Notes under the pieces: model-generated
What the model saw: the letters and a program-made list of their open reading frames with translations, nothing else
What the model was told of the DNA's origin: nothing
Databases searched by the model: none
In this document: one piece after another, positions 9,743 through 17,850 of the stretch
Numbering within the stretch: the stretch's first letter is position 1
Layout of the letters: each line of letters starts with the position of its first letter
Source of the DNA: Deltaproteobacteria bacterium
GTDB taxonomy: Bacteria > Myxococcota_C > UBA6777
Reading direction: 5' to 3'
Assembly (NCBI GenBank): GCA_002731275.1
Contig: PCBK01000027.1
Location: forward strand, 1 to 64,000
Length of the DNA stretch: 64,000 nt
Position numbers and translations under genes: made by a program

Positions 9743-9772
9743 TTCGACTGTTGGAACGTACTAACAGTCGAA
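9743..9772. promoter_or_regulatory. Perfect 10-bp inverted repeat in glycosyltransferase leader
   Basis: TTCGACTGTT and AACAGTCGAA form a perfect 10-bp inverted repeat with a 10-base spacer. It starts 24 bases upstream of the GTG start at 9719. It could be an operator for a dimeric regulator or a hairpin in the mRNA leader; no T-tract follows, so termination is unlikely. Confidence 0.6.
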
Positions 9773-9921
9773 GTGGGGAACATTGCGGGCCGACGATAAG
9801 GGCGTTTTTTTCGGAAGTCAAGGCAAAAAGTTTCTGCACGCTGTGTTCATTTTTGTGTATCCTATCGACTCCATACACAACAGATGTACATTGACTCTCC
9901 ACACATACAAAGAGGATGGTT

Positions 9922-11040
9922 ATGAGTTACAAGTTACTGCCAGCGGAAGCTGGACGAGGTGATGGACAGGTTGTTCTACAGTATTCACGTGTGATGTTGT
10001 TCTTATTTACGGCGATCTTTGGGCTGATCGGTGCGCCTCTCGCGTTCTTCGGCTTGCTCGCTGTGATTGCTACACCTTCGACGACTTCTTTTGCGTTGTT
10101 TGGTTTTGGTCTTGCGTTTTTCAGCGCTTCTTTGATGATCTTTCGCCTTGGTCAGGCACCTGAACGGTTGATTTTTGACAACGAACGTGGGTGGCTCTGC
10201 ATTGAGGAGAAGAAGGGGCGCAAGATCCAACGCGCCTATCTACCTTACAGCGATATTGACCTGCTCTCAATGCGTGAACATACGACGAGCTCTGACGGTA
10301 GCAAGAGTACGTCTTACATTGTGTACTTTGTGAAGAATGACGGCGCGATGTGGGATCTCTATTCGAGTAACTTCTCTTCCAAGGCGGAGGCTTTTCTAGA
10401 GGAGTTTGAGCGGCGCGTTGATTTTTCGCGTGAGACAGATTTTGTCGACGCTTCCCCTCCTGAAGGTGTGTTCGAGATTGTTGAAGGTGGTGAGAGGACT
10501 CTCATCCGTTGGAAGCCTCCTCACGAGGTGTTTAAGACGATTGTTGGACTGTCCTTTGTGGGAGGGTTTGCGTGTATGTTTGTGGGGTTCCTTTGGGGGG
10601 AGATCTCAACGACTGTGGGGGTGGTTGTTGCGAGCATCTTTGGGCTGCTCATGTTGGCGATGCTCTACAACTTGTTTTCGGTCCTTGGGGCCAAGAAAGT
10701 CATCGAGGTGAATCGGGATACCCTTCGTATGTATCAGGAGGGAGGTCTCTTCAAGAAGAAGTCCTACGAGCTCCCACTCAAAGATTTGCAGGCTATCTGC
10801 TTTGACTTTGATCAGAGTAGACATGAGGGAGTGATTCAACTTCTTCGCGCTGAGGATATCGATTTGCGTGAACGTATGAAGGTCGGGGCGATCTCGCTCG
10901 ATGATATCTGGCAGCTTGCCAAGTTAAACTCTGCGGAGCGCCGCATTGAGACTGGGAATCTCACGATTGGAGAGAAGCTCTATCTCGAACAGCTCCTCGA
11001 AGACTTGATCTTTGAGCACGCGGGTCACGAGGTGGAATGA
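9922..11040 (+). CDS. Four-helix membrane protein, paralogue 1
   Basis: A 372-residue inner-membrane protein of unknown function and the tandem paralogue of the next gene. Two hydrophobic helices lie near residues 20-75 and another pair near 210-255. They frame two soluble blocks with conserved paralogue motifs: LIFDNERGWLCIEEKKGR, RAYLPYSDI, DFVDASPP and, near the end, IETGNLTIGEKLYLEQLL. I use the ATG at 9922 because AGAGG is six bases upstream; an ATG at 9916 abuts that site directly. The architecture recalls bacterial proteins with PH-like modules between membrane pairs, but that is a guess. Confidence 0.85.
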   Translation: MSYKLLPAEAGRGDGQVVLQYSRVMLFLFTAIFGLIGAPLAFFGLLAVIATPSTTSFALFGFGLAFFSASLMIFRLGQAPERLIFDNERGWLCIEEKKGRKIQRAYLPYSDIDLLSMREHTTSSDGSKSTSYIVYFVKNDGAMWDLYSSNFSSKAEAFLEEFERRVDFSRETDFVDASPPEGVFEIVEGGERTLIRWKPPHEVFKTIVGLSFVGGFACMFVGFLWGEISTTVGVVVASIFGLLMLAMLYNLFSVLGAKKVIEVNRDTLRMYQEGGLFKKKSYELPLKDLQAICFDFDQSRHEGVIQLLRAEDIDLRERMKVGAISLDDIWQLAKLNSAERRIETGNLTIGEKLYLEQLLEDLIFEHAGHEVE

Positions 11041-11147
11041 TTTGCGGTGGGGTTGGGTTATGGTGTAGAGCAACACGATTGACTCTGTGCTGCTCTTTCT
11101 AGAGAGTCGGAGTTGGGCTCTAACACTCATATCCCTAGGAGGTCACT

Positions 11148-12263
11148 ATGGGGTTTCGTCTACTTTCGCAAGAGGCACATCCAACACAAGTCGTTTTGAA
11201 GTACCAGGATTGGCAAATGCTCATACTCCGTGCTGTGATGGCTTTGATTGGTTCTGTTATCTCGGTGGTTGGGGGGATCAGTGTACAGCAAGAGTTCCAG
11301 CTGTCGAATGTCTTGATCTTGGGTTTTGGTGTCTCACTCATCGGTCTTGCGTGTGTGCTCAACTGGTTTGTGAATGTCCCCGACAAGTTGGTTTTTGACA
11401 ACGAGCGTGGGTGGCTTTGTATTGAGGAGAAGAAGGGGCGAGCGACGCAACGTGCTTATCTGCCCTATACCGACATTCTGACCTTTCGGATGGAACGCTA
11501 TGTTGGGACATCGGGAGATTCGTCTACGCCTTGGTTTATCGTCTTTTTGGTGAAACAAGACGGGGCATTTTGGGAGTTGTACACGAGTCGCTCCGAGGAA
11601 ACATCCAGAGAGGTCTTTGTGTACCTCCAAGAGCACGTCGATCTCTCTAAAGAACCGGATTTTGTGGATGCTTCACCTCCCCAGGATGTCTTTGAGGTGC
11701 TCGAAGAACCCCATCGCACGCTGGTGACGTGGAAGGCTCCAGCAGCGTTGAGCAAGTATCTCTTTGCGTTCTTTATACTCCTCGCGTTAAGCTCGGTGGT
11801 CTCGGGGATTGTGTTGTATGGTGGGATGCCTCTCTTTCTTGGTGGTGGGTTGGCTGCGTTTTTGGGGATGCTTTGGCTGTTGATTGGATACAGCTTTTTC
11901 GCCAATCTCAGCGCGAAGATGATGGTAGAGGTGCGAAAGAAGGAGCTTGAGGTTCGACAAGAAGGGGGGATTACACACAAACAACCTTTTACACTGCCAC
12001 TCTTTAAGCTCAAGGCTCTTTGTTTCGACGTGAGTTCAGAACAACAAGAGGCGGCATTACAATGCTTGACAGAGCAAGATATCAGAGAGCGAGAGGAGAT
12101 GAAGGAAGGGACCATTTCTTTCGATGAAGTGTGGGCCAGTATTGTGTTCAACGATTCAACACACTCCATTGAGACGGGGCGTTTGACCATTGGGGAGCGT
12201 TTGTATCTTGAGCAACTTCTCGAAGATGTGATCTTTGAGCGAGCCAACCGCGACGTTGCATGA
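11148..12263 (+). CDS. Four-helix membrane protein, paralogue 2
   Basis: A 371-residue product that aligns along its whole length with the preceding gene. It shares LVFDNERGWLCIEEKKGR, QRAYLPYTDI, DFVDASPP and IETGRLTIGERLYLEQLL, while the membrane helices are diverged. It has a strong ribosome site (AGGAGG, six bases before ATG). The 107-bp gap between the two genes carries a weak GACTCT/AGAGTC inverted repeat (11081-11108). Clean conservation of the soluble blocks implies an old tandem duplication maintained by selection. Function unknown. Confidence 0.87.
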   Translation: MGFRLLSQEAHPTQVVLKYQDWQMLILRAVMALIGSVISVVGGISVQQEFQLSNVLILGFGVSLIGLACVLNWFVNVPDKLVFDNERGWLCIEEKKGRATQRAYLPYTDILTFRMERYVGTSGDSSTPWFIVFLVKQDGAFWELYTSRSEETSREVFVYLQEHVDLSKEPDFVDASPPQDVFEVLEEPHRTLVTWKAPAALSKYLFAFFILLALSSVVSGIVLYGGMPLFLGGGLAAFLGMLWLLIGYSFFANLSAKMMVEVRKKELEVRQEGGITHKQPFTLPLFKLKALCFDVSSEQQEAALQCLTEQDIREREEMKEGTISFDEVWASIVFNDSTHSIETGRLTIGERLYLEQLLEDVIFERANRDVA

Positions 12264-12311
12264 AGAGATACGAAATATTTCCCCAAAAGAACTCGCACAG
12301 ACGTCATACTC

Positions 12312-12317
12312 TATAAT
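12312..12317 (+). promoter_or_regulatory. Candidate -10 element (TATAAT)
   Basis: A perfect TATAAT, 26 bases before the ATG of the secreted PKD-type gene. No good -35 hexamer is present at the usual distance (GAACTC-like), so if used it may depend on an activator or the extended TG context. Confidence 0.4.
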
Positions 12318-12343
12318 GTGATTTGCTCATTTGGGAGATCCTG

Positions 12344-15139
12344 ATGTTTCGAGTGTATATGTTTGTGATGTTGTTCTTTTTTGTCCTGACAGGTGTTGTG
12401 TGGGCAGATACCCCACGAATCACCTCTGTCCCTCGTTCGCCCCTCGTCCTCTACGAAGACCAACAGTACTCCACACCTATCCAAGTGCAAGATATACGTG
12501 GTGACCAACCTGTCATCAAGCTGACCAGAAGCTCTAAGGGCATGATTATGACGAAGACGATCCTCGTCCATTGCCAGAATCCAGATGGTCGCTGTGTGTA
12601 CCAATCGAGCTTCTTTTGGACCCCGCAGAACGACGCGATGACCTCTCTCTATGATCCCACTCGTGAAGTCGCGCGTCACTTCGTCTACTTCGAAGTCTCC
12701 AATGTCCACGGCGAGAAAGTGACGGGTTCCTTCCTGATCGAGGTGCGGAATGTCAACGATCCTCCCAAACTTGTCGGTGAACCTGGGAAGGAAGCTCGTG
12801 TTGGGGTGCTATACGCCTATCTTCCGTCAGCCTCCGATCCTGACCCTACAAACGATACGCTCTCTTTTTCTTTAAAGAGCGGTCCAAAAGGGGCAAGTGT
12901 CAACGCCAAGACCGGACGGCTTGAGTGGTATCCGACAAAAGCTGACGTTGGGCGACACACCTTCGAATTGATCGTCACAGATGGACGAGCTGGTGTGGAT
13001 TCACAGACCTTCACAGTGAACGTCGTTGAAGATCCTGACGCACCGAATGTCGTGATCCAGACAAATGAAAAGGGGGATCCGGGCGAGTGGATTTTAGACG
13101 CGACCAAGAGCACAGACCCAAACCAAAGCCCGCTGACGTATAAGTGGGATATCATCGAAGGACCAGAGACACCCAAGGTCGAGTTTGCGACCTCCGACAA
13201 AGCTCGTGTGATCTTGCGCAAGGAAGGCAAATATCGCGTCCGTTTGACCGTCAAAAATAGTTTTGGTCGTGAGGCCTCTGTCGTCCGACAGCTCGAAGTG
13301 AATCAGCTACCACCTGTCGCACATGTGCAAAAAAGTCTCGTCGTGTACCTTGGTGAAAAAGCGACGCTCTCAGGTCTACAAAGCCGTGATGGTAACACTG
13401 GCGCAGAGGGGCTGACGTACACTTGGACGCAGGTCAAAGGCCCATCGGTCTCTCTTGGGGATAAGGACTCTGCGACGCCGTATTTTACGGCAAGTGAGAC
13501 GGGTCTTCATGTCTTCTCTCTCGTCGTCTCTGACGGGAACAGTCAGAGCGCTGCGGTGGAGGCGGAGGTGCTTGTGTTGCAAAGGGTTGGGGATGCGCAG
13601 CCTCCGGTTGCGTCCGTTTATGCGAGTGAGATGGCGTATCTCGACGAAGCCTGGAGCTTAGATGGTTCACGAAGTCACTCTCTCGTTGGAGACAAGCTCC
13701 AGTACCAATGGTCTCTGGTACAAGGTCCGGAACAGGATCGTTGGCGTCCAAAGGACCAGGCTACAGTCTCTTTCCTGCCTAAAAAAGTTGGATATTATAC
13801 ATTTCGTTTGCGTGTAAAAGACTCCATGGGGTTGTCTGCATCTGCCTACCATCACGTGCTCGTTTTAAAGAGGGGGCAGAGCGCGCCTGTCGCTGTCGTC
13901 AGTCATGCTTATGTGCGGACGGATCAGTCTTTTACATTGGATGCTTCACAGTCCACTGGGGTCGGGAATGTTCCGCTCACATACACATGGACACAGTTAG
14001 AGGGTTGGCCTGTCCGTTTGCAGAACGCTGACACTGCAAAGCCTTCCTTTTTTGTGTTGGGAAAGGGAACCTATCGTTTCCAACTAACTGTACGTCAGGG
14101 AGAGCTTGTGAGTGAGCCTGTAGTCGCGACCATACACGTTAACCCTGCAGGGAATCTTCCACCACAAGCTCGTGTGGGGGCAGACATCCCGCCTGCGGAG
14201 AGTGTGTCTGCTGGTTCTCGTGTCCAGCTCGATGGAAAGGGTTCTCTGGATCCCGACAAAGACACATTGACTTATCACTGGCGTCAACTCTCTGGACCAC
14301 CTGTGCGGCTTGACGATGAAGGGAGCGCGACGCCTTCCTTTTTGCCGTACACTTATGGTGTCGTGACGTTTGGTTTGGTTGTCTCTGACGGGAAGACATC
14401 TTCAATGAGAGAGGAACGTGTTCGTGTGGCGATCCATACAAAAGACAATCATCTTCCAGTCGCTGATGCTGGAGAAGATAGGGTCGTTTTCTCCGGAGGG
14501 GAGATTGAGTTGGATGGTAGCGCTTCTCGTGACAAAGACGGCCACACACTGACGTATCACTGGCGTCAAATCGAGCCTCCTCTGACCGAGGAGCGTGTGG
14601 ACTTGCGTGTCGATGGTGCCAAGGCTACTTTTTTGCTTTCGCCGAATAGCTCAGCACCTCGGTATGTTTTTGGTCTTGTTGTCGATGATGGTTTTGCGTC
14701 TTCGTTTGAGGACACAGTGACTTTGACTGTGAAAGGGGTCAACGAAAAGCCGACCGCAAAGATCGTGGCTCTGGAGGAGGCAAGTGTCGGTGACACTGTG
14801 TTGTTTGACGCCTCAAAATCGTCTGATATCAATCAACAACGTCTCACTTACAAGTGGAGTGTGTCTCCATCTGTCTCTGGCAACAAGGAGTTTGGCTACA
14901 CCGACAAGATCTTTTCCTTCATTCCACAACAAGCAGGCACGTACACCGTATCATTACAAGTGTCTGATGGGAGTCTCTCGGATACAACGACACACAGCAT
15001 CACCATCGTACAAAAGAACCAGGACGCTCCTATTGGTTGTGGGTGTTCATCGGCCTCTGACAAGGGAGAGGATGGGTGGTTCTTTTTGGGGTTGTGTGTG
15101 TGTCTTTGGGGGGTATGGCTGCTCAAGAAAAAAATCTGA
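12344..15139 (+). CDS. Secreted Ig/PKD-repeat protein with MYXO-CTERM-like tail
   Basis: A 931-residue exported surface protein. The start is ATG with GGGAG six bases upstream, followed by a signal peptide (about residues 1-21, ending VVWA). An early module resembles a cadherin-like putative-Ig domain (SASDPDPTNDTLSFSL). About seven PKD/Ig-like repeats follow, each with the recurring pattern LDGSxSxDxDxxxLTYxWxQ and a strand ending F-x-L-x-V-x-D. The tail from residue 898 is GCGCSSAS, an acidic linker, a hydrophobic helix and KKKI. This matches the MYXO-CTERM sorting signal known from Myxococcota, in which a Cys precedes a helix and basic end. It is probably processed and held at the cell surface. 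A terminator follows. Confidence 0.92.
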   Translation: MFRVYMFVMLFFFVLTGVVWADTPRITSVPRSPLVLYEDQQYSTPIQVQDIRGDQPVIKLTRSSKGMIMTKTILVHCQNPDGRCVYQSSFFWTPQNDAMTSLYDPTREVARHFVYFEVSNVHGEKVTGSFLIEVRNVNDPPKLVGEPGKEARVGVLYAYLPSASDPDPTNDTLSFSLKSGPKGASVNAKTGRLEWYPTKADVGRHTFELIVTDGRAGVDSQTFTVNVVEDPDAPNVVIQTNEKGDPGEWILDATKSTDPNQSPLTYKWDIIEGPETPKVEFATSDKARVILRKEGKYRVRLTVKNSFGREASVVRQLEVNQLPPVAHVQKSLVVYLGEKATLSGLQSRDGNTGAEGLTYTWTQVKGPSVSLGDKDSATPYFTASETGLHVFSLVVSDGNSQSAAVEAEVLVLQRVGDAQPPVASVYASEMAYLDEAWSLDGSRSHSLVGDKLQYQWSLVQGPEQDRWRPKDQATVSFLPKKVGYYTFRLRVKDSMGLSASAYHHVLVLKRGQSAPVAVVSHAYVRTDQSFTLDASQSTGVGNVPLTYTWTQLEGWPVRLQNADTAKPSFFVLGKGTYRFQLTVRQGELVSEPVVATIHVNPAGNLPPQARVGADIPPAESVSAGSRVQLDGKGSLDPDKDTLTYHWRQLSGPPVRLDDEGSATPSFLPYTYGVVTFGLVVSDGKTSSMREERVRVAIHTKDNHLPVADAGEDRVVFSGGEIELDGSASRDKDGHTLTYHWRQIEPPLTEERVDLRVDGAKATFLLSPNSSAPRYVFGLVVDDGFASSFEDTVTLTVKGVNEKPTAKIVALEEASVGDTVLFDASKSSDINQQRLTYKWSVSPSVSGNKEFGYTDKIFSFIPQQAGTYTVSLQVSDGSLSDTTTHSITIVQKNQDAPIGCGCSSASDKGEDGWFFLGLCVCLWGVWLLKKKI

Positions 15140-15168
15140 GACGACGTGCCTCAAAAAATTGATACTCT

Positions 15169-15204
15169 CCCCACAAATCTGAGCCTTCGGGGGTGGGGTT
15201 TTTT
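15169..15204 (+). terminator. Rho-independent terminator candidate
   Basis: CCCCAC (15169-15174) pairs with GTGGGG (15193-15198) and is followed directly by six T residues. It lies 30 bases after the stop of the MYXO-CTERM gene. The loop is long but contains a smaller possible stem. Confidence 0.6.
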
Positions 15205-15346
15205 GTGGTTTTTTCTCCTTTGGTGGTCCTTCATTTTTTCTACTCACCTGTAATCATAATTGTTTTGTTTTTGTGTGTTGTGCGTGGCATGGCATTTGCT
15301 TTTAGAGCGGGCCAATGACGAAACAAAATGTTGGGAGTATGTCGAG

Positions 15347-16561
15347 ATGAAAAAGAACGTAAGAATTGTTTTTGGTTTGATGTTGTTATCTGTTGTATTT
15401 TTGACGATGAGTGCCTTCCATGGGGGTTGTGGTGGTCCTGAGATTCCAGTGACGCCTTACCCTGAGCAGGGTTGTTATTCCAATGATGATTGTAGCGCTG
15501 GCTACGTCTGTGATTTGGGACAAACTTCTGAACCTGGTGTCCCACCCAAACCTGCACCTGTGATGCCCCAAGAAGACCGTGGCAGTGACGATGGAGACAT
15601 CGCGACCCGTAAGCAAAATTGTATGGCCCCTGAACCTCCGGGGCGTTGTATTGCCAAACAAGCCGGTTGTAAGAGCGATAACGACTGTCGAGGTGGTCAG
15701 ATCTGTGTGAAGCCTGCCGTTCGATGTGCGCCCATCAACTTCCCTGCTGGTGCTGATGAACCTTCTGTGCAAGGACAGACCTCTCGATGTGGCGGTGTAC
15801 CAGTGACAGGTACCTGTCAGGATGCTCCCAAGCCTCCTAAGCCTCCCAAAACATCTTGTCGAAGTGACAAAGATTGCGCTGGAAATTGGACCTGTCAATT
15901 TGACACTGCACCAACACCCATGCCCGTAGATGTCGACTCCACAGATGATAATGATGGAGATGATGAGCCTCGTATGACGTCTTCTGGGAGTGATGTTGAG
16001 CCTGGAATGACACCCGCAGGTCGCCCCGGCGCTCGCAAAGACAGAAGAGTCCGCAAAGGACGCAAGCATCGTAAACGCCGTCGTCGTATGAAGCGCCGCA
16101 AGCGTCGCCCCCGTGTTGGTGTCTGTCAGCCTCCTGCGAAGCGTCATTGTCAGAGCGCTCGTGACTGCAAAAGTGGTGAGACTTGTTTGATGACAGACAG
16201 CATGCCTTCAACGACTTGTGAGACTGACGGAGATAACCCGCACTGTAAAGAACCAGCACCTGCTCCTGCTCCTGCGGTGGGTGTTTGTGTCCCAACAGGA
16301 AAACCCGAGCCAGGTCGTCGTTGTAAAACAGATAGTCAATGTTGGGATGGTGAATTCTGCTCCAAGCCCGACCTTGTATGTCCCCCCAATGCAAAGTGCA
16401 AAAATCCCGCTGACATCGAAGGTGTCTGCATGAGAAACCCCACTCCCACACCTCCCCCTGCGCCCTGCAAAGAGGTTGTGAAGGCTGATGGTACACGCTG
16501 TAGCGTCTGTGAAGATGGCGTCGCTTCCTGTAGCAATGCTGGGACAACCACAAACCCCTAA
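15347..16561 (+). CDS. Secreted Cys-rich repeat protein with a polybasic segment
   Basis: A 404-residue exported protein. I start at ATG 15347 (GGGAG upstream), which places a signal peptide at the N-terminus ending near AFHGGCGG. That could be a lipid-modified Cys, although the lipobox is weak. Five repeats of the pattern C-x4-DC-x2-G-x2-C are visible (CYSNDDCSAGYVC, CKSDNDCRGGQIC, CRSDKDCAGNWTC, CQSARDCKSGETC, CKTDSQCWDGEFC). Such repeats are common in myxobacterial surface proteins. Between repeats three and four lies a very basic stretch (KGRKHRKRRRRMKRRKRR) after an acidic one, which is unusual for an exported protein. Function unknown. Confidence 0.85.
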   Translation: MKKNVRIVFGLMLLSVVFLTMSAFHGGCGGPEIPVTPYPEQGCYSNDDCSAGYVCDLGQTSEPGVPPKPAPVMPQEDRGSDDGDIATRKQNCMAPEPPGRCIAKQAGCKSDNDCRGGQICVKPAVRCAPINFPAGADEPSVQGQTSRCGGVPVTGTCQDAPKPPKPPKTSCRSDKDCAGNWTCQFDTAPTPMPVDVDSTDDNDGDDEPRMTSSGSDVEPGMTPAGRPGARKDRRVRKGRKHRKRRRRMKRRKRRPRVGVCQPPAKRHCQSARDCKSGETCLMTDSMPSTTCETDGDNPHCKEPAPAPAPAVGVCVPTGKPEPGRRCKTDSQCWDGEFCSKPDLVCPPNAKCKNPADIEGVCMRNPTPTPPPAPCKEVVKADGTRCSVCEDGVASCSNAGTTTNP

Positions 16562-16662
16562 GGTCGCCGAACCTGACAACCTTGGGCTTTACGAAACCCT
16601 ATCTTTCGAATTCCTACAAAAGGAATGGTGTTCTGAAAACGCGCACCCTTTGCTTTAACTGA

Positions 16663-16694
16663 CCCCCTGGAGACTCTCCTGGGGGTTTTTTTTT
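16663..16694 (+). terminator. Rho-independent terminator
   Basis: CCCCCTGGAGA pairs with TCTCCTGGGGG (one mismatch) and is followed by nine T residues. It ends the Cys-rich gene at 16561. Confidence 0.85.
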
Positions 16695-16727
16695 GGGGGG
16701 ACATCAACGAACCGTTACGTAGTTGTC

Positions 16728-16767
16728 TGTGACACATACTCACTCAATGTGACACATACTCTCTCAA
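16728..16767. repeat. 20-bp direct repeat pair
   Basis: Two adjacent 20-bp copies of TGTGACACATACTCACTCAA, the second with one base changed (CTCTCAA). They lie between the terminator and hairpin family A copy 2. Confidence 0.85.
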
Positions 16768-16778
16768 AAAGATCGACT

Positions 16779-17091
16779 ACGCCGAAGGCGTCAACGGGAG
16801 GGGAAGGCAAACGAAGTGCGCCTGGGGACCGCCTCCGGTCCCCGATAGTAAGGCAAGCGAAGCGCGGCAGCTGTATGGGCAAGCGAAGCGCGGCAGTTGT
16901 AAGGGCAAGTGGAAACTTGCCCAAAATGGGCAAGCGAAGCGCGGTAGTTGTATGGGCAAGCGAAGCGCGGCAGTTGTAAGGGCAAGTGGAAACTTGCCCA
17001 AAATGGGCAAGCGAAGCGCGGCAGTAGTAGTAGTAGTAGGGGCAAGTGGAAGCTTGCCCAAAAGTAGTAAGGGGCAAGTGGAAACTTGCCC
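16779..17091 (+). repeat. Hairpin repeat family A, copy 2 (expanded)
   Basis: The first 44 bp are identical to 7325-7368. Next comes GGGGACCG-CCTC-CGGTCCCC (16824-16843), which keeps the hairpin of copy 1 while changing both arms. Several GGCAAGCGAAGCGCGGCAG units follow, with four GGGCAAGT-GGAA-ACTTGCCC hairpins at 16903, 16980, 17040 and 17072 (the third with one changed base), plus a short TAG/AGT microsatellite near 17023. The spacer 16562-17133 contains no gene beyond these repeats and the terminator. Confidence 0.9.
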
Positions 17092-17133
17092 AAAATGGGC
17101 AGCCCAAAAAAGGCAGTCTGTCAGAGGGGGGGT

Positions 17134-17715
17134 TTAGAGGTCGTTGGAGGATTGGATGATGTGGCCGACGAGGTTGTAGTCTTTGGCTTCTTCTGGTCCC
17201 ATCCAGAAGTTGCGGTCAGTATCCTTGTCGATTTTTTCGAGGGGTTGGTTGGTTTGGTCGGCGAAGATTTGGTTGAGTCGTTTGCGCATCTTGATGATCT
17301 CTTGGGCTTCGATAGCGATATCGGAGGCCTGACCACGGACACCACCAAGGGGTTGGTGGAGCATGAAGCGTGTGTTGGGTAGACTGTAACGTTGTTCGAC
17401 AGGAACAGAGACATAGATCAACGCGCCGGCGCTGGCAACCCAACCTGTACCGATGATTTTGACTTTGGGTTTGACGAAGCGGATCATATCGAAGATGGTG
17501 TCACCAGATTCGACGTGTCCCCCTTGGCTGTTGATGAAGATCTTGATGTCATCGTCGGAAGTGGCGGACAACAGGAGCAGTTGTTGTGTGACTCTGCGTG
17601 CGAGTGCCTGGTCGATACCACCGTAAATCAAGATGGTTCTGGTTTCGAGGAGTTTGCGATCCAGGTAGCCGCGTGAATTGTTTTCTGAAGATTCATCACC
17701 AAGTCGGTGCATCAT
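17134..17715 (-). CDS. clpP: ClpP-family protease with Ser-His-Asn triad
   Basis: A 193-residue subunit of the ClpP serine peptidase family, which forms the proteolytic barrel used with Clp/Hsp100 unfoldases. I start at ATG 17715 (AAGGAG upstream); the longer open frame adds 31 residues without a ribosome site. Ser95 lies in GWVASAGA and His120 in FMLHQP. The position of the catalytic Asp (E. coli D171, in ERDRFLS) is Asn169 here (DTDRNFW). The usual SPGG loop reads SQGG. Similar Asp-to-Asn changes occur in some second ClpP copies such as Listeria ClpP1. There is no clpX or tig next to it, so this is probably an accessory ClpP. Confidence 0.93.
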   Translation of the reverse strand: MMHRLGDESSENNSRGYLDRKLLETRTILIYGGIDQALARRVTQQLLLLSATSDDDIKIFINSQGGHVESGDTIFDMIRFVKPKVKIIGTGWVASAGALIYVSVPVEQRYSLPNTRFMLHQPLGGVRGQASDIAIEAQEIIKMRKRLNQIFADQTNQPLEKIDKDTDRNFWMGPEEAKDYNLVGHIIQSSNDL

Positions 17716-17850
17716 CGGTCTCCTTATCTTTGTGTGCGTTCTGCCCGTCTTTTTTGGGGTTGAACGATTGTGGATCGATTGTGTGATCAAGATTTCGCTT
17801 GATGACATTCAAGGATAAGCATTCTTGGGGATTTCAGCAAACAAAACCTC

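Noticed and set aside
16728-16767. 20-bp tandem pair considered as a phage attachment site
   Set aside because: No integrase or tRNA gene is nearby; the copies are directly adjacent.
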